64,000 nucleotides of DNA, from contig JASJDM010000021.1 of assembly GCA_030065125.1 (NCBI GenBank), positions 62,001 to 126,000 on the forward strand, read 5' to 3'. Position 1 is the first letter of the stretch; every line of letters starts with the position of its first letter. The position numbers and the translations under genes were made by a program. This DNA is from Lysobacterales bacterium. Its GTDB lineage: Bacteria; Pseudomonadota; Gammaproteobacteria; Xanthomonadales; SZUA-38. Positions 19,771 to 27,875 of this stretch are shown piece after piece. The notes below the pieces were generated by a model. It saw only the letters and a program-made list of their open reading frames with translations, searched no databases and was not told the DNA's origin.

Positions 19771-21396
19771 TCACGCCTGCCCCGGAGCGCTTTGGGTCAC
19801 GGCCACCCGCTGTTTCAGATCGTTGACAAATCCCGCGCCCGCTTCGGCGAATACATCAACCGCCACGTCTACGCCGTGGGCCTGCAGATCGAAGGCGTCG
19901 TCGGCGTATCGAGTGACCGCGGCGATTCTGCCGGCGTAGCCGGTTTCCCGCAGTCGGCTCACCACCTCCAGGGTTGCCCGGTGAGAGGGCAGGGTCAGGA
20001 GTACCCATCGGCAATCCTGCACGATAGCGGGAGCGCGGATCCAGAATTCCGGATTGGTGCCGTCACCCATGACAACCCGGCGCCCGGCCTTCTCGTGCTT
20101 CTCGATACGGCTCTGGTCCACGTCGATGGCCAGCACGCGACCCGGCGTATCCCCGTTGACCGCGTCGTAGGCCGCCGTTCCAACCCGCCCAAGCCCGATC
20201 ACCAGTACGTCCACCTCGGTGAGGTCGAGGTCCTCATCACCCGGGAGTCGGTGCCTGGTCTCGAACTTCTTAAGATAATTCCGGAACCGGTGGTACAGGT
20301 CATCTCCGGCTATGGCGCCGGGTGCCGCGATGACAAATGATATCGACAGAGCCAGCGCAAATACCGCCAGCCATTCCGGCGGCAGCAGGCCGGATGCCGC
20401 AGCAACCGTGCCAACGATCAGTCCAAACTCACTGTAGTTGGCCAGGTTCAGGCAGGCTCGCCAGGCGCTGCGGGCCCGCAGCCGAAACAGTGTGAACAGG
20501 CCGTAATACAGCGCTATCTTCACCGGCAGGAACATTACCAGCAGGACCGCAGCCAGCATTTCGATCCAGCCTGGCGCGGCGGTCATGCCCACGCTGAGGA
20601 AAAAGCCCACCAGGAACAGGTCCTTGAAACTCAACAGCGCCTTGGCCAGCTCTCCTGACTTGGCGTGTGGCGCGAGCAGCATGCCAAGCACCAGCGCGCC
20701 CAGGTCCCCCTTGAGACCGACCAGTTCGAACAGGTCGGCGCCGCCCAGCGCCAGCACGATCCCATAGAGCACCAGCAGTTCACCATGTCCTGCAGTCACC
20801 ATCAGTCGCTGCAACAGGTGGCGCATGGGCAGCAGGATCAGCAGGCCTATGGCCCAGAGTGAAGGGATCTTGCCGCTGGATATGGCGAGGAAAGCCACGG
20901 CGGCAATGTCCTGGATAATCAGCACGCCGATGGACACCATGCCGTGCCGGGAACCCGGTGATCCGGACTCGTCAAGCACCTTGACGGCAAACACGGTGCT
21001 GGAAAAACACAGGGCAAAACTGATCAGCAGCATGGTCCGGGCGTCCAGGTCGGCGAACAGCGGCACTCCAATTGCTGCAAGACCCAGCAGGAACAGGCAC
21101 ATGGCCAGGGTGATGCCAGTCATGTGGATCACCCCCACGCCCCAGACCTCGGGTCTGCCCAGGCTGCGCAGGTTGAGTTTCAACCCGATGGAAAACAGCA
21201 GCAGGGTGACGCCCAGGTCGGCGGTGATTCTCAGAAACTCGCCGGACTCGGCGCCGGCGGCGCTGAGTATGAAACCCGCCCCAAGGAATCCAACCAGCGG
21301 CGGCAGGCCCACAACACGAACGCCCAGGCCACAAAAAAAGGCGATGGCGATCCACAGCGGGTCCTGGGGGTCGATGGCGAGAAGTATGGATTCCAT
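19771..21396 (-). CDS. Kef-type CPA2 cation/proton antiporter with TrkA-N domain
   Basis: A 541-residue monovalent cation:proton antiporter. Residues 1-380 contain about 12 hydrophobic segments with CPA2 features (GFLGAGFILS, ALCFSSTVFAVKVL, GVLIIQDIAAVAFL, the last carrying the transport-site QD pair). Residues about 405-530 are a cytosolic RCK/TrkA-N domain with GLGRVG and a following acidic AIDVD, indicating NAD(H) binding and gating. It resembles KefB/KefC and probably exports K+ under stress. No ancillary KefF/KefG-like gene is adjacent. A methyltransferase gene follows in the same operon. It is divergent from the TPR-oxygenase gene across a 230-bp gap. Confidence 0.92.
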   Translation of the reverse strand: MESILLAIDPQDPLWIAIAFFCGLGVRVVGLPPLVGFLGAGFILSAAGAESGEFLRITADLGVTLLLFSIGLKLNLRSLGRPEVWGVGVIHMTGITLAMCLFLLGLAAIGVPLFADLDARTMLLISFALCFSSTVFAVKVLDESGSPGSRHGMVSIGVLIIQDIAAVAFLAISSGKIPSLWAIGLLILLPMRHLLQRLMVTAGHGELLVLYGIVLALGGADLFELVGLKGDLGALVLGMLLAPHAKSGELAKALLSFKDLFLVGFFLSVGMTAAPGWIEMLAAVLLVMFLPVKIALYYGLFTLFRLRARSAWRACLNLANYSEFGLIVGTVAAASGLLPPEWLAVFALALSISFVIAAPGAIAGDDLYHRFRNYLKKFETRHRLPGDEDLDLTEVDVLVIGLGRVGTAAYDAVNGDTPGRVLAIDVDQSRIEKHEKAGRRVVMGDGTNPEFWIRAPAIVQDCRWVLLTLPSHRATLEVVSRLRETGYAGRIAAVTRYADDAFDLQAHGVDVAVDVFAEAGAGFVNDLKQRVAVTQSAPGQA

Positions 21397-21626
21397 TAGA
21401 GCGTGTTCAGCACCGCATTGGCCACATTGGGAAGAGGATAAACTGCCCGGTAGAGAATTGCTGCTGCCCGTGAAAGAAAAACGACGAGCAGGGCAGTCGG
21501 CCCAGGCCGCAGATGAAATCCAGTCGGGTTCCTGGCGCTCCGTGAGGAACCAACCCGGCCATCAGCGCAACGCATCCGGCTCCGGCTGGGGCTAGGGTGG
21601 TTTCTTCCTTGAGGCGGCGGCGCTGG

Positions 21627-23444
21627 ATGTCTTTGAAGGGAAACCTGTCAGCAGGACTGGGCCAGGTTCGGGCTCTGCAGACCCGGGGAGACACGGCCGG
21701 GGCGATTTTGCTGTGTGAGCGGCTGGTTGATTCCAGCTCCCGCGATCCCGCGGCGGTCCACTTCCTGGGTCTGTTGCACAAGGCCCAGGGTCGCCTGGAT
21801 TCGGCCGAGGGGCTGTTGCGGGAGAGCCTTGAGTCAGGGCCGCAGCGGCCTGACTACCTGGCGAACCTGGGAAACCTGCTGGTGGCGGCCGGGCGCGCAA
21901 GAGAGGGGGAAGACTGCTATCGGGACAGTCTGGCCCTGGACCCGGCTTTTGGCCCCGCCCGGATTGCGCTGGGCCGGCTGCTGTGTCGCGCTGGACGATT
22001 CGAGCAGGCTCTGAGCGTATTGGAATCCCTGAAGGGTACAGTCTCCCACGGGCCGGAGGTGCTGGTCCTGATGGGTGACGCCAGGCGAGGCCTGGAAGAC
22101 CTGGCGGGGGCAAAACAGGCCTTCCGGCAGGCTATTGCCGCCAACCCGAATTACGGCCCGGCCCGGCACAACCTGGGCACCCTGTTGCTGGACGAGGGAG
22201 AGTTCGAAGCGAGCCTGGATGAACTCACTCGGGCCAGGATGGAGTGCGGGGTCCGCGGCTCCCAGGTGGAAATCAATCGGGCCCGGGCGCTGAGCGCCTG
22301 TGGCCGATCCCGGGAGGCCGAGGAGGTCATGCGCCGGTGCGTACAGCTGAACCCGGGCTCGCTGCAAAGCCAGCTGATGCTGGCGCGGCTTCGCCATATG
22401 CAGGGTGTTGACGATTTTTCTCGTTACTTTCGCCGGGCGGCGCGGAGGCAGCCTGGCCGCCGGGAACTGCAGCTCGCCTACGCCACCCTGCTTCGCAGCG
22501 CCGGCCGGCTGGACCAGGCCAGCCAGCATCTGGATGAGTGCCTGCAGCGGAACCCCGGTCAGCCTGACCTCCTGCTGGAGTCGGCAAACTGCCACCAGCT
22601 GGCAGGCCGCTATATGGAAGCACTGGGCGCTGCCCGGGCCGCAGGGGGGGCGGACAATGCCGGCGTCACGGACGCGACGGTGGATGCGCTGTTGAGCCTG
22701 GGTCGCGCTGACGAGGCGTTTCCGTTGATCCTGGAGGCACGTCAGCGTTTTCCCGATCGACAACGGCTGCATGCAGCCGCCGCGGTGGCGGCCCGAATCC
22801 TGGACCACCCGCTTTATCACCAGCTGTTTGACTATGACCATCTGGTTCGAATCGTTGATCTGCCCTGTCCCGATGGCTGGGGCAGTCTGGCGGAATTCAA
22901 TCGGGACCTGGCACGGCAGCTGCGTCGCCAGCACGTGTTTCGCGGGCCGCCCCTGGACCAGAGCCTGCGCAACGGGACCCAGACTCCGGCCAGCCTGCTG
23001 CGCATGACGCAGCCGGTGATCCGGCAGCTGCTGACATCGTTCAAACAGGCGGTTTCCGACTACGCTCGCGACCTGGCGGTCGATCAGCAGCATCCCATGG
23101 CGCCGGCTCGGCGCGGCCGGAGTGTGTTTGCCGGCTGCTGGTCGGTGCAGCTCCACCGCCATGGATATCACGTGAACCACATCCACTCCCAAGGTACCGT
23201 CAGCTCCGCGTACTACGTTGAGTTGCCGGATGAATGCGGTGACCAGGACCAGCGCAGCGGCTGGCTGCAGCTGGGAGCGCCGCGCCACCCGGTGCCCGGC
23301 GTTTCAGCTGACCGTTTCGTCCAACCCCGACCTGGTCGGCTGGTGCTGTTTCCCTCGTATCTCTGGCACGGTACCACCCCCATAACCGGGTCGAGCCCGC
23401 GCCTGACCGTGGCCTTCGACGTTCGCTTCGGGTCCGTCCCCTGA
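21627..23444 (+). CDS. TPR-repeat protein with C-terminal 2OG-Fe(II) oxygenase domain
   Basis: About 605 residues. Residues 5-390 are tetratricopeptide-like repeats, several with the A/G..LGxxL..xGrxxeA pattern. The C-terminal 200 residues match the putative 2-oxoglutarate/Fe(II) oxygenase family: WSVQLHRHGYHVNHIHSQG supplies the metal histidines, SSAYYVELP follows, and RLVLFPSYLWHGTTPITG supplies the distal His and the 2OG-binding region. No signal peptide is present. ATG 21627 is chosen because the upstream GTG (21597) adds only basic residues; neither has a strong ribosome site. It precedes a TonB receptor and a second 2OG oxygenase in the same direction. The substrate is unknown. Confidence 0.82.
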   Translation: MSLKGNLSAGLGQVRALQTRGDTAGAILLCERLVDSSSRDPAAVHFLGLLHKAQGRLDSAEGLLRESLESGPQRPDYLANLGNLLVAAGRAREGEDCYRDSLALDPAFGPARIALGRLLCRAGRFEQALSVLESLKGTVSHGPEVLVLMGDARRGLEDLAGAKQAFRQAIAANPNYGPARHNLGTLLLDEGEFEASLDELTRARMECGVRGSQVEINRARALSACGRSREAEEVMRRCVQLNPGSLQSQLMLARLRHMQGVDDFSRYFRRAARRQPGRRELQLAYATLLRSAGRLDQASQHLDECLQRNPGQPDLLLESANCHQLAGRYMEALGAARAAGGADNAGVTDATVDALLSLGRADEAFPLILEARQRFPDRQRLHAAAAVAARILDHPLYHQLFDYDHLVRIVDLPCPDGWGSLAEFNRDLARQLRRQHVFRGPPLDQSLRNGTQTPASLLRMTQPVIRQLLTSFKQAVSDYARDLAVDQQHPMAPARRGRSVFAGCWSVQLHRHGYHVNHIHSQGTVSSAYYVELPDECGDQDQRSGWLQLGAPRHPVPGVSADRFVQPRPGRLVLFPSYLWHGTTPITGSSPRLTVAFDVRFGSVP

Positions 23445-23453
23445 ACCCGAAAA

Positions 23454-23564
23454 CAGCAGTAATCGCAGCTTCTACCCCCACCATGGGCAATAACCGCAAC
23501 CCTACCGGCATCTTCCGCAACAAATTACGAAGGCTTTCGTTGTAAAAGCTGCTGTAGCCGCAGG
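23454..23564. repeat. Possible REP-like imperfect inverted repeat
   Basis: Between the TPR-oxygenase and TonB genes, the sequence at 23454-23475, read on the minus strand as GTAGAAGCTGCGATTACTGC, resembles plus-strand 23542-23561, GTAAAAGCTGCTGTAGCCGC. The arms match at roughly two-thirds of positions and enclose about 65 bases of lower GC. The form recalls GTAGGAGCxGC-type REP elements of gammaproteobacteria, but it is degenerate and only one pair is seen. Confidence 0.35.
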
Positions 23565-23622
23565 CGAATTGCGGCCAAAAGCCAATCACGCACGCCAGGC
23601 GTGCCGACAAAGGGGACTCAAC

Positions 23623-26445
23623 ATGAGACATCTGAACCGACGCAAGCTCAGCGCTGCAGTGCTGACCGCACTTTACGCAACAACTGCACCGGTAGCTGCC
23701 CAGGGGGTTGCCGACGACGGAGAAATCGTCGAAGAGATCGTGGTTACCGGCTCCCGAATCGCCAGGCCCGACCTGGTGGCCAACAGCCCGGTAGCAGTGA
23801 TCGATGCGGAAGAATTTGAACTGGCCGCAACGGTGGAAACCGAATCGCTATTGAACACGCTGCCCCAGGTGGTTCCGTCCTTTGGCGCCACCACCAATAA
23901 TCCCGGCACCGGAACCGCAACCGTTGACCTGCGAAATCTCGGAACGGTCCGGACTCTGGTAATGATGAACGGTCGGCGCATCGTCGGCTCCAACACCAAC
24001 GGCGTGGTGGACATCAACAACATTCCACCCGCCCTGATAGAGCGGGTGGAAGTGGCCACGGGCGGCGCCTCTGCCGTGTACGGGTCTGACGCCATGGCGG
24101 GCGTGGTGAATTTCATACTCAAGGAAGACTACGAGGGTATCGGCATCAGCGGCCAGTTCGGTACCAGCGCCGAGGGTGATTCTGACCGGACCAACGTCGA
24201 TTTTATCTGGGGCAGCAACTCCGCCGACGGTCGCGGCAACGCAGTGATCTACGCCAATTACTATGAGCGTGACCAGACCTTCGCATCGGAACGCGGCTTT
24301 TCCGCTATTGAACTGGACGAGGACACCGACGACAACGGCAATCCGATCCTGTCTCCCGGTGGCTCTTCAAGAATCCCCCAGGGCCGTTTCTCGGGATCAG
24401 CCTTTACCGGTCTGACCGACGTCAACGGCGACACCATTGGCGGAAGCGGTTTCTTTGTGGACGCCAACGGCAATCCCGACGATTACACCTCACCGGACGA
24501 TACGTTCAACTTTGCACCCTTCAACAACCTTCAGCTGCCGCTGGAACGATGGACCACCACGGCGCTGGGCAGCTACGAGCTGGCGGAGCAGATTTCCGCC
24601 TTCGGCGAATTCACCTTTGCCAACAACCGCATCAATCGCACCCTGGCGCCCACGCCCTACAACGAATCGGGGGTCCAGATCGATCTGAACAACCCGTTCA
24701 TACCGGCGGGAACGCTGGCGCTGTTCCAGCAGGCAGACGTGGACGGTGACGGATTCATCAACGCCGGCATCAGCCGCCGCATGCTGGAAGCAGGCGGTCG
24801 CATCAGCGAGGACAGCCGCAACATGTGGCGGGCTGTGATTGGCGTCGAGGGTGAAATCGGCGGCTGGGACTGGGAGGCGTTCTACAACTACGGGCGCATG
24901 GAAAATACCCAGCGCCAGGACGGCAACATCGTTCTGTCCAAGTTCCAGGAGGGCCTGCTGGTGAACCCGGCCAACCCGAACCAGTGTGCCAGTGGCAATT
25001 CGGCCTGCGTCGTGATCAACCCCTTCGGCGAAGGCAACATGACGCCGGAAATGATCGACTGGGTCCGCGCCTCGGCCACCAATATCACCAACGTGGAGCA
25101 GCGCACCCTGGGCGCCAATATGGCCGGAACCCTGATGGAGCTGCCGGCGGGGCCCCTGGGCTTCGCGGCCGGTCTGGAGCAGCGGGATGAAGAGGCCCAG
25201 TTTCTGCCCGATACCTTCCTGGCATCCGGCGACGTGGACGGTTTCAACGCGGGATTGCCGACGGCCGGCGAATACGACGTCACCGAGGTCTTCTTTGAGG
25301 CCATCATTCCCCTGCTGTCCGGCGCTCCGCTTGCGGAATACGTCGCCCTGGAAGTCGGTTACCGCTATTCGGATTATTCCAACGTGGGCGGCGTGGACAC
25401 CTATAAGTTCGGCGGCGAGTGGCAACCCACGGACCAGCTGAAACTCCGCGGTCTGTTCCAGCGCGCGGTACGGGCACCCAACGTATTGGAGCTGTTCCGC
25501 GGATCGTCCAACAGTTTCCCCGGTGCCACCGATTTCTGTAACGCCGGTCCGGATCGCACCGCCGAAGAAGAGGCCTTCTGCGTACAGCTGGGCGTTCCTG
25601 AAAACCTGCTGGCAACATTCCAGCAGCCCGATGACCAGATCGAGGTGATCCTCAGCGGCAATCCCAATCTCGACGTTGAGAGCTCCGATACCTGGTCGCT
25701 CGGGTTTGTCTACGAGCCCGAGGCGCTACCGAACCTGCAGGTTTCAGCGGATTACTATTCGATTGAAATCGAGGGTGCCATCGCGACCTTCGGCGGTGGC
25801 CTGCAGAGCACCATCGATGCCTGTGGAACGGACCTGTCCCTGAGCAACGTGTTCTGCCAGCCGCTGACAGCCCGGAACTCCGCCGGTGAGCTGGAGTTCG
25901 TGCCGCTGCCCAACCAGAACATCGCGCAACTTGCCACCGAGGGAATCGACCTGGCGGCCAAGTACGCCACCGACATAGGCGACAACCAGCTCTCGCTGAC
26001 CATGGCGGCAACCTACGTGTTCAAGAATGAGCAGCAGAGCAGCCCGGTGACCGACCTGGTGGACTGCGTCGGATCCGTCGGTGTTCGGGGCACTTGCGGC
26101 AATGCAGACCCTGAGTGGCGTGTAGTGGGCCGGGCAACCCTGACCACCGGCAAGCTGCGATCCTCCCTGCGCTATCGCTATGTTGGCGAGGTAGCCAACG
26201 AGCTGATAGAGCTGGGGACCGATCCCAGCACCCTGGCGGTGACCGAGGTGGATGGTGAGCACTACCTGGATCTCGGATTCACCTACAACTGGTCGGAAGA
26301 CATCGACCTCATTCTCAACGTCGATAACCTGCTCGACACCGAGCCGCCGATCCTGGCTGATGCCGGTGGCCAGTTCAACACCGATGCCTCCGTCTATGAC
26401 GTCCTGGGTCGGCGCTTCACCACCGGCTTCAGAGTTCGTTTCTAA
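23623..26445 (+). CDS. TonB-dependent outer-membrane receptor
   Basis: A 940-residue TonB-dependent receptor. A Sec signal peptide (about 1-26, ending VAAQG) is followed by an acidic TonB-box region (EEIVVTGSRI), a plug domain (about 35-165, including VEVATGGASAVYGSDAMAGVVNFI) and a beta-barrel that ends in Phe (GFRVRF), the usual BAM recognition residue. AAGGGGAC lies just before ATG 23623; an upstream ATG would bury the signal peptide. It resembles the nutrient or peptide receptors of xanthomonads rather than a siderophore receptor, though the ligand is not readable. It sits between two 2OG-Fe(II) oxygenase genes, so it may import a substrate or iron for them. Confidence 0.94.
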   Translation: MRHLNRRKLSAAVLTALYATTAPVAAQGVADDGEIVEEIVVTGSRIARPDLVANSPVAVIDAEEFELAATVETESLLNTLPQVVPSFGATTNNPGTGTATVDLRNLGTVRTLVMMNGRRIVGSNTNGVVDINNIPPALIERVEVATGGASAVYGSDAMAGVVNFILKEDYEGIGISGQFGTSAEGDSDRTNVDFIWGSNSADGRGNAVIYANYYERDQTFASERGFSAIELDEDTDDNGNPILSPGGSSRIPQGRFSGSAFTGLTDVNGDTIGGSGFFVDANGNPDDYTSPDDTFNFAPFNNLQLPLERWTTTALGSYELAEQISAFGEFTFANNRINRTLAPTPYNESGVQIDLNNPFIPAGTLALFQQADVDGDGFINAGISRRMLEAGGRISEDSRNMWRAVIGVEGEIGGWDWEAFYNYGRMENTQRQDGNIVLSKFQEGLLVNPANPNQCASGNSACVVINPFGEGNMTPEMIDWVRASATNITNVEQRTLGANMAGTLMELPAGPLGFAAGLEQRDEEAQFLPDTFLASGDVDGFNAGLPTAGEYDVTEVFFEAIIPLLSGAPLAEYVALEVGYRYSDYSNVGGVDTYKFGGEWQPTDQLKLRGLFQRAVRAPNVLELFRGSSNSFPGATDFCNAGPDRTAEEEAFCVQLGVPENLLATFQQPDDQIEVILSGNPNLDVESSDTWSLGFVYEPEALPNLQVSADYYSIEIEGAIATFGGGLQSTIDACGTDLSLSNVFCQPLTARNSAGELEFVPLPNQNIAQLATEGIDLAAKYATDIGDNQLSLTMAATYVFKNEQQSSPVTDLVDCVGSVGVRGTCGNADPEWRVVGRATLTTGKLRSSLRYRYVGEVANELIELGTDPSTLAVTEVDGEHYLDLGFTYNWSEDIDLILNVDNLLDTEPPILADAGGQFNTDASVYDVLGRRFTTGFRVRF

Positions 26446-26480
26446 GCAGGGGACAACAGTAGCCCCGGTCGGCATCAGCA

Positions 26481-26510
26481 CCCGGCTCCGGTCCATCGGC
26501 CGGAGCCGGG
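26481..26510 (+). terminator. Strong hairpin after TonB receptor gene
   Basis: CCCGGCTCCGG (26481-26491) pairs perfectly with CCGGAGCCGGG (26500-26510) around an 8-nt loop; outer AGCA and TGCT extend the stem past one mismatch. It lies in the 92-bp gap between the TonB receptor and the prolyl-hydroxylase-like gene. No T-tract follows, so it may act as a partial terminator or as an mRNA stabiliser that sets different expression of the two genes. Confidence 0.65.
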
Positions 26511-26537
26511 CTGCTGCTGTCGCACTGGTCGATCGCA

Positions 26538-27719
26538 ATGACAGAATCCGTTCTCGACGCGCTCTATCGGAAAGCCTGTGAAGGCGATGGTCAGGCCCAG
26601 TTCGAGTGGGCGCTGCACTGCAGCGATCAGGGTGACAGCCACCACGCAATCCGCTGGATGCGGCGGGCCGCCAACTCCGGTCATGCTGACGGTCGGCTGC
26701 AGCTGGCGCTCTGGCTGCTGACCGGTCACAACACGGATCCCCAGCCGCAGCTCGCGGCGGCCCAGCTGCAGCAGCTTGCCCGCCACGGGTCGGCCTTCGC
26801 CTATGGCCTGGTGGCCTCGCTGTATGCCGCCGGCCAGGGGCTGCCGCGCTCGTGGACTGCCGCGGTCGCCTGGCTGGTCCAGGCCGCCAGCGCCGGCCTG
26901 GCTCGTGCAATCTGCCAGCTGGGTCTCATGCTGCCGGTGGACCATCGGGATCGGAATCTGTTGCTGGCGGCTGCAGCGGCGGCGGGCGACCCGGTGGCCG
27001 TTGATTTCTGCTCCCAACTGCGCTGTCGAGATGGTGTGGCCGACGAAGCGCTGGCCAATCCCGGTTTGTGGAACCGGGTTCGCGGCGACATCGTGCTGCC
27101 CCATCTGCGGCCATTGCCGGAGGCACAGCTCATTCACCGGGACCCTCCAATCAGGGTATGCCCGGGCCTGCTGACGCCGGACCATTGCCGTTATCTGCGC
27201 ACCGCCGCTCGCCCGTTCCTGGCGCCGGCCGACGTCAACGACGGCTACCGGGGCAGGCTCACCGACGCCTCGCGCAGTAATTCGGTGATGGGGTTTCACA
27301 CCCTGGAGCGCGACGTGCTGGTGCAGAGCATCAATCACCGGCTGGCCGCTGTGGCGGGTCTGCCGGACCGTCAGGGGGAGGCACTTTCCGTTCTGCATTA
27401 TCGGCCCGGCCAGGAATACCGGCCCCATTACGATTTCTTTAATCCATTGCTGCCCCGTCATGGGGACGAGTTGCGCCGGGGTGGCCAGCGCATCGTCACG
27501 GTGCTGGTTTATCTGAACGACGATTACGACGCCGGCGACACTGTCTTCAACCACCTGGATGTTCGCTGCAAGGGTAACACCGGCGACGCCCTGACCTTCC
27601 CCAATGTACTCCCGGACGGTACGCCCGACCACCGAACCCTGCACGGCGGATCGTCACCCGAAGGCGGCGACAAATGGCTGGCCAGCCGCTGGTTTCGTGA
27701 CCGGGCGGCGCTGCGTTGA
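26538..27719 (+). CDS. SEL1-like repeat protein with prolyl-4-hydroxylase-type 2OG oxygenase domain
   Basis: A 393-residue protein. Residues 1-190 contain SEL1/TPR-like repeats, for example the AxxWLxxAAxxGxAxAxxxLG pattern. Residues about 205-390 form a prolyl-4-hydroxylase (P4Hc) domain. The iron triad is H297-x-D299 (PHYDFF) and H369 (LHGGSSPEGG), with K379 positioned to bind 2-oxoglutarate; ASRWFR closes the fold. No signal peptide is seen. It is downstream of the TonB receptor across a hairpin and has the same repeat-plus-oxygenase plan as the first gene of the cluster. The target may be a peptide or protein held by the repeats; this is inferred from architecture. Confidence 0.86.
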   Translation: MTESVLDALYRKACEGDGQAQFEWALHCSDQGDSHHAIRWMRRAANSGHADGRLQLALWLLTGHNTDPQPQLAAAQLQQLARHGSAFAYGLVASLYAAGQGLPRSWTAAVAWLVQAASAGLARAICQLGLMLPVDHRDRNLLLAAAAAAGDPVAVDFCSQLRCRDGVADEALANPGLWNRVRGDIVLPHLRPLPEAQLIHRDPPIRVCPGLLTPDHCRYLRTAARPFLAPADVNDGYRGRLTDASRSNSVMGFHTLERDVLVQSINHRLAAVAGLPDRQGEALSVLHYRPGQEYRPHYDFFNPLLPRHGDELRRGGQRIVTVLVYLNDDYDAGDTVFNHLDVRCKGNTGDALTFPNVLPDGTPDHRTLHGGSSPEGGDKWLASRWFRDRAALR

Positions 27720-27875
27720 GCTGATCCGCTGGAGGCCCGTTCTCCCACTGTCTGTACCGGCGGGTGCTGTCAGGCTGTATTGACTTCCTGCGACGGCGCA
27801 GCTTCGACCGCGTATCCTTTCTGGCAATCATCTGAAGACCGTCTATATTTCTAGAAGGATCGAGGAGGAGGCGTC

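Noticed and set aside
23200-23631. Minus-strand frame across the gap before the TonB gene
   Set aside because: Part of it reads plausibly, but it overlaps the end of the 2OG oxygenase gene, has no ribosome site and follows the imperfect inverted repeat; better explained as a repeat read in frame.
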